DNA of 64,000 nucleotides from NCBI RefSeq assembly GCF_000164135.1, contig NZ_GG770555.1:653979-717978 (forward strand), given 5' to 3'. Below are positions 39,065-47,548 of the stretch, piece by piece. Numbering within the stretch: the first letter of the stretch is position 1; each line of letters starts with the position of its first letter. The DNA is from Mycobacterium parascrofulaceum ATCC BAA-614. GTDB taxonomy: Bacteria > Actinomycetota > Actinomycetes > Mycobacteriales > Mycobacteriaceae. The notes below the pieces were generated by a model. That model ran no database searches. It had not been told where the DNA came from and saw nothing but the letters and a program-made list of their open reading frames with translations. The translations under genes and the position numbers were made by a program.

Positions 39065-39205
39065 TCAGCCGGTCAGCGCCGCCAGGGCCAATTGCGGGAA
39101 TCGCTCGAAAAGCGATGGCAGACAGATGGTCAGTTCCATGCGGGTGAGCGGCGCGCCGGGGCAATATTGTTCGCCCCTGCGTCACCGAATGGATAGGGGC
39201 TCGTC
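39065..39205 (-). pseudogene. C-terminal remnant of a cytochrome P450 gene
   Basis: On the complement strand a 36-codon frame ending at 39065 reads GEQYCPGAPLTRMELTICLP and continues SLFERFPQLALAALTG. This is the P450 heme-ligand loop (Cys-x-Gly-x-x-Leu-x-Arg) followed by the usual end of mycobacterial P450s. Just upstream, in another frame, PFGDA is readable, so a frameshift in the GGGGCG run separates the Phe-x-x-Gly part from the Cys. Nothing of the other 350 residues is present. It is a decayed fragment, not a working gene. Confidence 0.65.
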
Positions 39206-39223
39206 GCGAGAATCACGACGAGC
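39199..39223. repeat. inverted repeat upstream of DUF732 gene
   Basis: GCTCGTCG and CGACGAGC form an 8-bp perfect stem with a 9-nt loop. It lies between the P450 remnant and the DUF732 gene and could be an old terminator or a regulatory hairpin. Confidence 0.4.
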
Positions 39224-39297
39224 CACCTTTGCGAAGTTTGGTTATTCTGCTGTGGACCCGCGAGCTGCTGGCGGCCTCGCAGAAAGGGAGCGAATCG

Positions 39298-39651
39298 ATG
39301 CCCTCACCCCGCCGGTTGGCCGGACTTACCATTCCCGTGATGGCCGCCGCCTTCCTGGGTAGCGCCGCGGTTGCGAGCGCGAATACCCCCCAAGATGACG
39401 CCTACCTCGCGCAGCTGCGCGCCGTCGGTCTCAGTTGGCCACCCAGGACGGAAGAGGCACTCATCGGGGAGGCGCACCTCATCTGCTACGACCTCACCTG
39501 GGGTTGGACGCCGCAACAGATCGCCGACGACGTCCACGCCCACCTGGACGCCAGGGGAGTCACGTTGTTGGACGTCGGAACCATGGTCGACGCCGCGCAT
39601 TCGATCTATTGCCCCGGCAACGTGTGCGACGCCCCTACCCTGTGCACGTAA
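39298..39651 (+). CDS. DUF732 secreted small protein
   Basis: A 117-residue protein. A signal peptide ends near VASA (residue 28), and a DUF732 domain follows: DDAYLAQLRAVGLSWP, then HLICYDLTWGWTPQQIADDV and AAHSIYCPG. The two conserved cysteines probably form a disulfide, and two more lie in the tail (NVCDAPTLCT). The ATG at 39298 is fixed by an AAAGGGAG site. DUF732 proteins are numerous in mycobacteria and have no assigned function. A decayed paralogue is at 8102-8311. Confidence 0.88.
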   Translation: MPSPRRLAGLTIPVMAAAFLGSAAVASANTPQDDAYLAQLRAVGLSWPPRTEEALIGEAHLICYDLTWGWTPQQIADDVHAHLDARGVTLLDVGTMVDAAHSIYCPGNVCDAPTLCT

Positions 39652-39714
39652 CCCCATTCGGCCGACCCGCATGACCCACCGACGTCGGGCGATCCGCGTT
39701 CTGTGTCGCGCCCG

Positions 39715-40188
39715 TCAGTGCAATATCAGCGTCAAGTTCCAGGCGACGAGCACCGCGAGCACCGCCATTTGCGGCCACGCACGCCAGGGCCACGATTGAA
39801 TCGCATACGACATCTCCTTGAGCGGAGAGGCCGGTGGCGGCGCCGCGCGCTCGGCGGGCACCGGATCGTGAAAGCGGTGAAAATACAACTGGATCAGGGT
39901 GGCACCGATCCACAAGCCGCCGAGGAAACTTACGGCTTCGACTCCGCGCCACAGCAGCAGGGCGCACAGCAGGATGGTGAAAATCAGCAGGACCCAGTCC
40001 GCAGTGGAGGTGGCGGACGGGCGGTCGCCGTAGCTCGCGTCGAGCGCGCGGCGTCGTTTGGCGTAGGGCAGTGCGAAGAAGAAGAACTTCGCGATGATGT
40101 GCACGCCCAGCAGTGCGACGACGACGGTCGTCACGGTGTTGATCATGACCTCAGTGGATACCGGAGCGACCGTGTCCATCGCTGACAT
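39715..40188 (-). CDS. membrane protein of unknown function
   Basis: About 157 residues with four hydrophobic segments: after MINTVTTVVV, in ADWVLLIFTILLCALLLW, in FLGGLWIGATLIQLYF, and near the C-terminus. A basic loop (YAKRRRALDASYGDRP) follows the first helix. The start is uncertain: the frame is open to a GTG at 40236, and ATGs occur at 40188 and 40179. I do not recognise a family. Confidence 0.65.
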   Translation of the reverse strand: MSAMDTVAPVSTEVMINTVTTVVVALLGVHIIAKFFFFALPYAKRRRALDASYGDRPSATSTADWVLLIFTILLCALLLWRGVEAVSFLGGLWIGATLIQLYFHRFHDPVPAERAAPPPASPLKEMSYAIQSWPWRAWPQMAVLAVLVAWNLTLILH

Positions 40189-40368
40189 CTGAACGCACAA
40201 CGGCGCGTCGTTCAAACGCGGGTCCGCGGCGCACACCCCGACTAATGTGACGTTCAGCGCGCGTTCCGGCCCGTAATTACCGAGAAACAGGTAAGTAAAT
40301 CTGCGACCCCACTTTTGCGGTGTGAATTATCCTTCTTGCGACCCGCACCCGGCAGAGTAAGGGAAAAG

Positions 40369-42669
40369 TTGTCACTGACCCGAAGCCGACAAGCGGTGAT
40401 CGTGTTGGCGACGGTCGCGCTACTCGTGTTCGCGGCGATGTTGGTCAGCTCGCACGGCGCTCCGGGAAGAGCGGCAGTCGCCCCGGTGGGCTCGGTGATT
40501 GCGGGCGTATTCGCGACCGCCTGTTCGGTCAGGGCCGCCCGGCGGTCCCGAGGCCGCCAACGCCTCGCGTGGACGGCCATGTCGGCCGGATTGGTGGGCT
40601 GGACTACCGGTGAAGCGGTGTGGTGCCACGTCGTGCTCGGTGGCGGTCTTCCGGTCGCCAGTATGTCGGCGACCAACCTGGGCTATCTGATCTTGCCGTT
40701 CTGCGCGTTGGCCGGAGCAATCGTGATTCCCAGTCGGGACGACTCCCGCTTCGGAATAGGCCTGCTGCTGGACGGCATTCTCGTCGCCGCGTCGCTCCTG
40801 GTCGTTTTCGTGGTTCTGCCGCTCGGCCGCTCGGCGCACATAGCGCAGGCGCTGAGTGTTCCACGAATCTTAGTGGCCACCGCAGCGGGAGTGTACGTGG
40901 GACTGTTCGCCTTGGCCTTCATCGTTGTGATGAAGGCCGAAGCGGGCCGCAAACTTTCACCGTCGCTGATGATGCTCGGGTGGGCCGTGATCGCGGCGGC
41001 CGGTGTGGTCAACGTCTTCAACAATCACGCCGCGCGAGCGCCCGACGACCTCGTCATTCTTGGGGGTGCCGGCGGAATGTACTTCTTCGCGCTATCCGGG
41101 CTCACTTCTCGACCGGGACCGGAACCCGACCTCGGTTTTTCGCAACCGTCGTCGCGGGCGTCGCTGTGGCTGCCGTACCTGCCGGTTTTACTGGCCATTG
41201 TCGTTGGTGCTGTGCACTTTTGGCCCGCAGACCGGGGCGAGGCGTTCATCTTCGCCGTTTGTGTGGTGCTGTTCCTCACCACGCTGGCCCGCCACATCCT
41301 GCTTCTCGAACGAAAGCAACGATTGCTTGTCGCCGTATCCGACGCCACCCTGAGGGACCCGCTGACCGGGTTGGCAAATCAGCGGCTATTCGATGATCGC
41401 CTGGCCCATGCGCTGCGATTGCACGTCCACCACAGCGTGCCGGTCAGCGTACTGACCGTCGGGGTGGACGATTTCAGGCTGGTGAATGACACGCTGGGTT
41501 ATGACGTGGGCGACAAGCTTCTGCGCGGCGTCGGCGAGCGGATCCAGGCCAACGTCGACGAAAGCCACACCGTTGCGCGGATGGGTGGGGACGAATTCGC
41601 CATCCTGGTCGAAGACCGTCCCGGTGTCGCGATACACCTTGCCAACGGGCTGGCCCGATCCTTCGAAGAGCCCGTCGACATCGACGATCACCGCCTCGAT
41701 GTTCGCGTGAGTATCGGTGTGGCGTCGGCCGATTCGGCCATCGTCACCGCCCCGTCGCCGGGTAATCTCATCAAGCAGGCCGATGCCGCACGTTTCTATG
41801 CCCACCTGGCGGGATCGACCAATGTGCAGACGTACACCCCCGAAATGGTCGTCCAGCTGGGCGAGGCGCCGGCGTTCGACAGTGCCATGGCTCGGTTGCA
41901 ACTGCTCGGAGAGCTACGGCGGGCGATCGACAGCCGCTCGTTGACCCTGCTCTACCAGCCGAAGTTCAGCATGTGGACCGGTTCCGTGCGCGGGGCAGAG
42001 GCGCTGGTCCGATGGCAGCACCCGCGATTCGGCGTGCTGGAACCTGCCCAGTTCTTGCCGCTCGTCCGCGAACACGGGTTGATGGATGCGCTCACCGATC
42101 TGGTGCTCTCCCAGGCGATCGCTGACGCGGCCGCGTGGCAGGACGCGGATGCCCCGATCCCCGTCGCGGTCAACCTGGCGGCGCCGTCCCTCGACCAGGA
42201 TGCGCTGCCCGACCGCATCATGTCCGTGCTGAACAGATATGGGATGTCTCCCAGTTCCCTCACGATCGAGATAACGGAGGACCTGGTGGTGGCCGACCTG
42301 GCCAAGGCCCGCACCGTGCTCAATCGTCTTCGGGACAACGGCATCCAGGTCGCGATCGACGACTTCGGCAGCGGCTACGCCACGCTGACGTATCTTCGCG
42401 AGCTACCGGCCGACGAGATCAAACTCGGCCGTGAATTCATCGCCCCGATCCTGCACGACGACCGCGCCGCGACCATCGCACGCTCCGTCATCGAGTTGGC
42501 ATCCACGTTCGGCATCGCCACCGTTGCCGAAGGTGTCGAAGATCGGGCAACGGCGCAGCGGCTCAAGGAGTATGGGTGCGACGCCGTGCAAGGGAACTTC
42601 TTCTGCCGCCCGTTGCCCGCTTCCAAAATCCCGCGAGTCCCCGCGAATTCGGTTCTCGCGACGCAGTAG
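40369..42669 (+). CDS. membrane GGDEF-EAL c-di-GMP protein (first copy)
   Basis: About 766 residues. The N-terminal half has eight or more membrane helices. A GGDEF domain follows with intact MGGDEF near residue 406, then an EAL domain with EAL at about 544. Other EAL residues are present: the Asn of VNLAAPS, EITED, DDFGSGYATL, EGVED and the Gln of AVQGNFF; the KID motif reads KLG. It could both make and break cyclic di-GMP. The start is uncertain: TTG at 40369 has AGGGAA five bases upstream, and the frame is open to another TTG at 40315. It is a paralogue of the protein at 49214. Confidence 0.9.
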   Translation: MSLTRSRQAVIVLATVALLVFAAMLVSSHGAPGRAAVAPVGSVIAGVFATACSVRAARRSRGRQRLAWTAMSAGLVGWTTGEAVWCHVVLGGGLPVASMSATNLGYLILPFCALAGAIVIPSRDDSRFGIGLLLDGILVAASLLVVFVVLPLGRSAHIAQALSVPRILVATAAGVYVGLFALAFIVVMKAEAGRKLSPSLMMLGWAVIAAAGVVNVFNNHAARAPDDLVILGGAGGMYFFALSGLTSRPGPEPDLGFSQPSSRASLWLPYLPVLLAIVVGAVHFWPADRGEAFIFAVCVVLFLTTLARHILLLERKQRLLVAVSDATLRDPLTGLANQRLFDDRLAHALRLHVHHSVPVSVLTVGVDDFRLVNDTLGYDVGDKLLRGVGERIQANVDESHTVARMGGDEFAILVEDRPGVAIHLANGLARSFEEPVDIDDHRLDVRVSIGVASADSAIVTAPSPGNLIKQADAARFYAHLAGSTNVQTYTPEMVVQLGEAPAFDSAMARLQLLGELRRAIDSRSLTLLYQPKFSMWTGSVRGAEALVRWQHPRFGVLEPAQFLPLVREHGLMDALTDLVLSQAIADAAAWQDADAPIPVAVNLAAPSLDQDALPDRIMSVLNRYGMSPSSLTIEITEDLVVADLAKARTVLNRLRDNGIQVAIDDFGSGYATLTYLRELPADEIKLGREFIAPILHDDRAATIARSVIELASTFGIATVAEGVEDRATAQRLKEYGCDAVQGNFFCRPLPASKIPRVPANSVLATQ

Positions 42670-42678
42670 TCGCCGGGT

Positions 42679-43389
42679 TCAGTTGCCGGCGTCATCGAGA
42701 TGCTTGAGTCCGTAGGCGGCGGCGATCTCGGGGGAGCCTGCCCACCCCGAATAGGTGGGCCGCGAGGGCCAACCTGCGGGCGAATCGAGCCATTCCTCTT
42801 GGCGCCCCCACGGCAGGAGGTCGATCAGGGCAAACGTGTGACTGAGCTGCTCGGTGCCTCGCCCGTTGGTGTGCCACGTGCGGTACACGGTATCGCCGTC
42901 GCGCAGGAACACGTTGACCCCGAAGCCGCCGCCGGCCGGTGCGTCCATGTCCGCGGCGAACTGGCTCTGCGACGACGAATACCACTCCATGCGGTTGCCG
43001 ACCTTGTGCCGGTAGGCGAGGGCTTCGTCGATCGGTCCGTTGGTGACGATGACGAACCGTGCGTCGTAGTTGTCCAGGAACTCCAGCCGGGTGAATTGCG
43101 ACGTAAAGCCCGTGCAGCCGCTGCACTGCCACTCCGCGCCGTCGGACCACATGTGGTGATAGACGATCAGTTGCGAGCGGCCGCCGAACACATCGACCAG
43201 GCGGATGGGCCCGTCGGCGCCGACCAAGGTATAGTCGGGCAACCGGACCATCGGCAGGCGGCGGCGCTGGGCGGCGATCGCATCCAGTTCGCGAGTGGCG
43301 GCCTTCTCACGTTTCCGCAGCTCGTCGAGCGCGGCGCGCCAGGTCTGCTGATCGACGACGGGTGGCAATGCCGTGTTCTGTGAGGACAT
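42679..43389 (-). CDS. DUF899 thioredoxin-fold protein
   Basis: A 236-residue protein of the DUF899 family (AhpC/thioredoxin-like): the helical start TWRAALDELRKREKAATREL, then RRRLPMVRLPDYTLVGADGP, LIVYHHMW and a Cys-x-x-Cys pair (WQCSGCTGF). It is cytosolic and presumed to be redox-active, with no defined substrate. The ATG at 43389 is the likely start. It converges on the GGDEF-EAL gene with 9 bp between. Confidence 0.82.
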   Translation of the reverse strand: MSSQNTALPPVVDQQTWRAALDELRKREKAATRELDAIAAQRRRLPMVRLPDYTLVGADGPIRLVDVFGGRSQLIVYHHMWSDGAEWQCSGCTGFTSQFTRLEFLDNYDARFVIVTNGPIDEALAYRHKVGNRMEWYSSSQSQFAADMDAPAGGGFGVNVFLRDGDTVYRTWHTNGRGTEQLSHTFALIDLLPWGRQEEWLDSPAGWPSRPTYSGWAGSPEIAAAYGLKHLDDAGN

Positions 43390-43558
43390 GGGTTCGACCT
43401 TCGCTTTCGGTTCGTTCGTCTGGAAGGTCTGACTGGCCAAGCGTCCGGAATTCATCGGGGGGTGTCGCTGTCCCGAATGTCCCGGCGCCCGCGGCAAACG
43501 TCTTGACCTGCATGCCCGGACTCGGTTCGATGGTGGCTAGCGAGAGCGGAGGCCCACC

Positions 43559-43879
43559 ATGAGGACGTTGGTTCGTCACCTCGTGGTCGTCGCCATGATG
43601 GCGTTCGCGTCGATGACCGCCGCGGCAATCGCGACGCCGGCGGTGAGTTCGGCCGATTGCGGGGACGGCGAGTGGTGGGACCCCACGGGAAAGGTCTGCC
43701 GACCGCTGGGGGTGGGGCCACAACCCCTGGCCTGCGACCCGGGCCAGTGGTGGGACCCGACGGCCAACGTATGCCGGCCCCTCGGCGTCGGGCCGCAACC
43801 GCTTGCGTGCGACAACGGCTGGTGGTGGGATCCCGGCGCCAATGAATGCCGCCCCCCAGTTGGGCCGCCGGCGGACTAG
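43559..43879 (+). CDS. secreted triple-repeat WWDP/Cys protein
   Basis: A 106-residue secreted protein. After a signal peptide (about 1-32) it consists of three tandem units of the form Cys-x-x-Gly-x-Trp-Trp-Asp-Pro-x-x-x-x-x-Cys-Arg-Pro, with the linker LGVGPQPLA between them. The units are exactly 25 residues apart (75 bp). Each has two cysteines and paired or triple tryptophans, so each may be a small disulfide-closed module, perhaps binding carbohydrate. I do not recognise a named family. It is divergent from the DUF899 gene. Confidence 0.75.
   Translation: MRTLVRHLVVVAMMAFASMTAAAIATPAVSSADCGDGEWWDPTGKVCRPLGVGPQPLACDPGQWWDPTANVCRPLGVGPQPLACDNGWWWDPGANECRPPVGPPAD
43658..43876 (+). repeat. 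three 75-bp tandem coding repeats
   Basis: Units begin at 43658, 43733 and 43808. The first two are close copies that share the linker LGVGPQPLA; the third diverges after the second Cys (RPPVGPPAD). Confidence 0.85.
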
Positions 43880-43993
43880 GGGCGATGGTCCCACAGAATT
43901 TTAGTAGACGATAGCGTTCATTCGCGATGCATAGTATGCTCACAGCCAATAGTGGACGAGAGCGTCTACTCCGCCTCTGGGAACGAAGGCACT

Positions 43994-44140
43994 ATGTACA
44001 CCGCACCATCGCCCTTCGACGAACCGACCGCGCCCATCGACGCTCGGACCTTGCGCGCCTGGTGGGCGCGACAACGTCCGCGAACCCAGCCCGTCGAGCG
44101 ACCCAGGCCAGAGCCGCACACGTTCGTTCGTCCGCGATAG
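43994..44140 (+). CDS. possible 48-residue protein
   Basis: ATG at 43994 with GAAGG upstream. The protein starts MYTAPSPFDEPTAPIDARTL and has a Trp-Trp pair and a Pro/Arg-rich end. AT-rich sequence just upstream (43900-43945) could hold a promoter. No family is recognised. Confidence 0.4.
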   Translation: MYTAPSPFDEPTAPIDARTLRAWWARQRPRTQPVERPRPEPHTFVRPR

Positions 44141-44207
44141 GAGTCGCCGCCGTGATCCGGCGGCAGAGCGGCCCTGCGCACCAGTCCCGCCGGTAGCGTT
44201 ACGCGCC

Positions 44208-44441
44208 ATGCAGGACTCCGTCGTCGCGGTCAGGGTCAAACCCGGCAGTCGCAAGGGCCCGCTCGTCGAGGAGGGCCCTAACGGCGAGCTGACCATATAC
44301 GTTCGAGAACGGGCCGTTGACGGCAAGGCCAACGACGCCGTTACCGGGCTACTGGCGGCCCACCTCGAATTGCCAAGAAGCCGGGTCGAATTGATATCCG
44401 GCAGGACCTCACGGCTGAAGCGTTTCCGCGTGAGCGGTTGA
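44208..44441 (+). CDS. DUF167 (YggU) family protein
   Basis: A 77-residue protein matching DUF167: VVAVRVKPGSRKGPL, ELTIYVRERAVDGKANDAV and SRVELISGRTSRLKRFRV. It is a small conserved cytosolic protein of unknown function. The length is typical. Confidence 0.88.
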   Translation: MQDSVVAVRVKPGSRKGPLVEEGPNGELTIYVRERAVDGKANDAVTGLLAAHLELPRSRVELISGRTSRLKRFRVSG

Positions 44442-44566
44442 GTGCCGCCCCGCCCGACGCCCGGGTAGCCGGCACTCCGGGGGGCGTCGCTCGTCGCGTC
44501 ACACATCGATGCCGCATTCCGTCTAGCGATCAGAGGGTGGGGACGGAGTGGCGAAAGGACGGCACG

Positions 44567-45376
44567 ATGAATCGCTTGAGTATGCCGGCGCGCGTATACC
44601 TGATCACGGTGACGGTGGCAGTGGGGGCGGTCACCGCTGCGATCGGGGCGTGGTGTCTCGTCGATCCGAATTCTTTCGCCGAAGCCGTCGAATTCGATGC
44701 GCACCGGCACTTCCTGCATGACGTGGGCGCATTCCAGCTGGGGCTGGGCGTCACCCTGCTACTCGCCCTGATCTGGGCCGACGCCCTGGCCACCGCCCTG
44801 GCCGGGTTCGTCGTGGCGAACACGGTGCATACGGTGAACCACGTCATCGACCTCGAGGTGGGCGGATCCGTCGCCCAAGCGTGGGCTCTCGGCGGCGTCT
44901 CGGTCGCACTGGTCCTGGCATTCGTACTGCGGTTGCGTCAACTCGGCTATGTTCTGGGGTCGGTGAGCACCGCGGCCAACCCCTCGCTGGCACCGTTCGT
45001 CCGCCAAAAGACCATCAGCCTCACCACCTTTCGCAAGGACGGCCGCCCAGGCGCCAGCCCGGTCAGCATCGCGGTGGACGGAGACCGAGCCTACTTCCGC
45101 AGCTTCGAGCGAGCGGTCAAGGTGCGCCGGATGCGCCGCAACCCGAACGTCGAAATCGCCCCGGCGACGGCATCGGGCAAGCCCACGGGGTCCGCGCTGC
45201 CTGCACGCGTGCGCCTGCTCGAGGGGGCCGAGTATCAGAAGGCGGCCCGCCTGCTGCGGCGGAAATATCCGTTCCTGCATGGTGTGCTGGTGCCCTCGGC
45301 GCACCGGCTCTTGCGGCCCAAGTTCGGCCGCACGATTCACGCGGAGCTGACCCCGCTTGATGATTCTCAGAGTTAG
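44567..45376 (+). CDS. membrane domain fused to PPOX/F420-type split barrel
   Basis: A 269-residue fusion. Residues 1-130 hold about four membrane helices (starting YLITVTVAVGAVTAAIGAW). Residues 140-260 match a PPOX-class split barrel, with QKTISLTTFRKDGRPGASPV, DGDRAYFRSF and the ending FGRTIHAELTP, as in F420- or FMN-dependent mycobacterial oxidoreductases. The ATG at 44567 has AAAGGA upstream. A membrane-tethered deazaflavin enzyme is the simplest reading. Confidence 0.8.
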   Translation: MNRLSMPARVYLITVTVAVGAVTAAIGAWCLVDPNSFAEAVEFDAHRHFLHDVGAFQLGLGVTLLLALIWADALATALAGFVVANTVHTVNHVIDLEVGGSVAQAWALGGVSVALVLAFVLRLRQLGYVLGSVSTAANPSLAPFVRQKTISLTTFRKDGRPGASPVSIAVDGDRAYFRSFERAVKVRRMRRNPNVEIAPATASGKPTGSALPARVRLLEGAEYQKAARLLRRKYPFLHGVLVPSAHRLLRPKFGRTIHAELTPLDDSQS

Positions 45377-45471
45377 ACAACAACTTTCGATATTCGACTT
45401 CGGCGCACTCACAGCGGAACGCGGCAAAGGGGCGCACGGCAGAGAGGACTGAGTCCCCTCAAGCTCGGGCG

Positions 45472-45771
45472 TCAGTGCTCGTCGTAGTGTTCGTCGTGAG
45501 CGGCGTGCCGACAGCCGTCATGAACGTAGTCGACGTGATCCCCGTGCGGGATCGCGACGTGACCACACCCGTCGCCGTGCCGATGGTCGTGCGGCTCGTG
45601 CACCTCGTGGCCGGCGGGCTCACATTCGTCGTAGTGGTTCTCGTGCTGCCGGTGAACATGACCGTCGTGCACGTAGTCGACGTGATCCCCATGGGGGATC
45701 GCGACGTGACCGCAGCCCGCGCCATGGACGTGCTCGTGCTGGAGATGCTCGTTGTGCAGTGTGCCGGTCAT
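45472..45771 (-). CDS. histidine-rich metal-binding protein with duplicated unit
   Basis: A 99-residue protein with about one quarter histidine. The 19-residue unit GCGHVAIPHGDHVDYVHDG occurs twice, separated by a His/Glu/Asp-rich spacer. The spacing of His, Asp and Cys strongly suggests zinc, nickel or copper binding. There is no signal peptide. It may be a cytosolic metal store or chaperone. The PHGDHVDYVHDG pattern is found in small bacterial proteins near metal-transport genes, but no transporter is adjacent here. Confidence 0.75.
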   Translation of the reverse strand: MTGTLHNEHLQHEHVHGAGCGHVAIPHGDHVDYVHDGHVHRQHENHYDECEPAGHEVHEPHDHRHGDGCGHVAIPHGDHVDYVHDGCRHAAHDEHYDEH

Positions 45772-45975
45772 TGTCTCTCACCGCCCATACCGAAACTGGA
45801 TTCGCGCCTGGTGCGACCAACGGATCTACTGTATCTCCGCGCTCGCGCACGACGCCAGACACCGGCCACAGTTCATTTGTTTGTCGACCGGGCACAACAC
45901 GCCCAGACGACTGGGGCGCCGCGCACTGGGCCTGCGTATACCTAGTGCCGCTTGGCATTCGGCGCGAATGCAGCG

Positions 45976-46101
45976 TTAGCCCGCTGCGACCCCGTCGGGT
46001 GGCGTGACCACGCTCGTGGCGGTGGGAACGCATCCGGTCGCCGTTACCGCGGCAAGCGCGAGGATCGCCGCAACGATGACCTTTGTGACTAGACGTGACA
46101 T
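45976..46101 (-). CDS. possible 41-residue lipoprotein
   Basis: ATG at 46101 to TAA at 45976. The protein begins MSRLVTKVIVAAILALAAVT and ends a lipoprotein-like signal with ATGC, then a 20-residue Thr/Val/Pro tail. GGAG lies nine bases upstream. If real, the mature lipopeptide would be only about 21 residues. Confidence 0.45.
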   Translation of the reverse strand: MSRLVTKVIVAAILALAAVTATGCVPTATSVVTPPDGVAAG

Positions 46102-46326
46102 GGCGACTCCGCTCATCCGGCCCCCTTGTCAGAACTTTAACCGGATCGCGCGTTTATTTCAACAGTTATTGAAATCGCGGCGGTTTGCGGGCATAGTCCT
46201 GTGCGGACGGATCGATCGGTCGGGCAGGGTACCCAGGGCGTGCATAGCGGCTGCACTCTAGGCTCGGTGGGCGTCGCCCGCCCAACGCGCGGCCATGATG
46301 GGAATGCGAACGAGTAGGGGAGTGAC

Positions 46327-47412
46327 GTGACGTCTAAGGTTCCGCCGACCAAGGTGGCACGGGCCGTTGAGCGGGCCCGCCACCAGTTGTCGCGGCTGCG
46401 CCAACGTTCCGCTCCGCCCGCGGCGGTGATGATGGAATTGATCCTGAACGCGTGGGTGGCTCAGGCCATCGCGGCCGCGGCGGACCTCGGCGTGGCCGAT
46501 GCCCTGGCGGATGGCCCTCTGTCCGGCGAGGCACTGGCAGAACGGGTCGGCGCGGACGCCGACGCCCTGGGGCGACTCATGCGAGCGTTGATCGGTATCG
46601 GTGTTTTCCGCCGGGGCAGCGACGGGCGTTACGCGCTGACCCCGGTCGCGGCGACACTGCGCACCGACGCGCCCGTGTCGATGGCCGGGATGGCGCGGTG
46701 GGTCGGGTCGGCTCAACACCGCGAACACTGGAGCCACCTCAGCGACGCGATCCGCACCGGGAATCCGGTCGTCCCAAAGCTTCGCGGCAAGCCGATCTTC
46801 GAATACCTGGCCGACGAGGGGGAGCTGGCCAGGGTCTTCGACTCCGCCATGACCAATGTGTCCGAGTTCGCGATCGCGCCCTTGACCGCGGCCTACGACT
46901 TCAGCGCGTTCGGCACGATCGTCGACGTCGGCGGCGGCCACGGTCGGCTGCTGGCGGCGATCCTGGAGACGGCCCCCAATTCGCGCGGCGTCCTGTTCGA
47001 TCTTCCGGACGTCGTGGCGTGCGCCCCGGAGCTGCTTCGCAAATACGGTGTCGAGGACCGCGTCCGCGTCGACGAGGGCTCATTCTTCGAATCCGCGCCG
47101 GAGGGTGGCGACGCGTATGTGCTCAAGAACGTCATCCACGACTGGCCGGCCGAGGACGCGGTCCGCATCCTGAAGAACGTTCGCGCCGCGGCTCCCACCG
47201 GCGCGCGACTGCTGCTCTGCGAGTTCGTCATTCCCGAGCATGACCGCGACTTCCACGGCAAGTGGGTGGACATCGAGATGCTGGTGGTCGCCGGCGCCCG
47301 CGAACGCACCGCCGAGGAGTACCGCTCGTTGTTCGACCAAGCCGGGTTCCGGCTGAACCGGGTTGTCGACACCGTTTCGCCGCTCAGCATCATCGAGGGG
47401 ATCGCGGTGTAG
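46327..47412 (+). CDS. O-methyltransferase family 2 protein
   Basis: A 361-residue methyltransferase with an N-terminal winged-helix dimerisation domain ([20 protein letters not shown]) and a C-terminal SAM domain: [16 protein letters not shown] and the catalytic-region segment [19 protein letters not shown]. The His-Asp of NVIHDW is the usual base of this family. It resembles plant/actinomycete small-molecule O-methyltransferases. The GTG start has GGGGAG upstream. The substrate is unknown. Confidence 0.9.
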   Translation: MTSKVPPTKVARAVERARHQLSRLRQRSAPPAAVMMELILNAWVAQAIAAAADLGVADALADGPLSGEALAERVGADADALGRLMRALIGIGVFRRGSDGRYALTPVAATLRTDAPVSMAGMARWVGSAQHREHWSHLSDAIRTGNPVVPKLRGKPIFEYLADEGELARVFDSAMTNVSEFAIAPLTAAYDFSAFGTIVDVGGGHGRLLAAILETAPNSRGVLFDLPDVVACAPELLRKYGVEDRVRVDEGSFFESAPEGGDAYVLKNVIHDWPAEDAVRILKNVRAAAPTGARLLLCEFVIPEHDRDFHGKWVDIEMLVVAGARERTAEEYRSLFDQAGFRLNRVVDTVSPLSIIEGIAV

Positions 47413-47548
47413 GCAGTTGGCGCCTGCGCAGCTGGCCACGTTTTGTCGAGCCCGCCTGCGCCGCAACATAGTTCGACTTCGCGCCGCTGCACGCGGAGCG
47501 CCCGGACAGCCAGTTGTATGGTATCCAGGCGACTTTCGGAGGTTTGCG

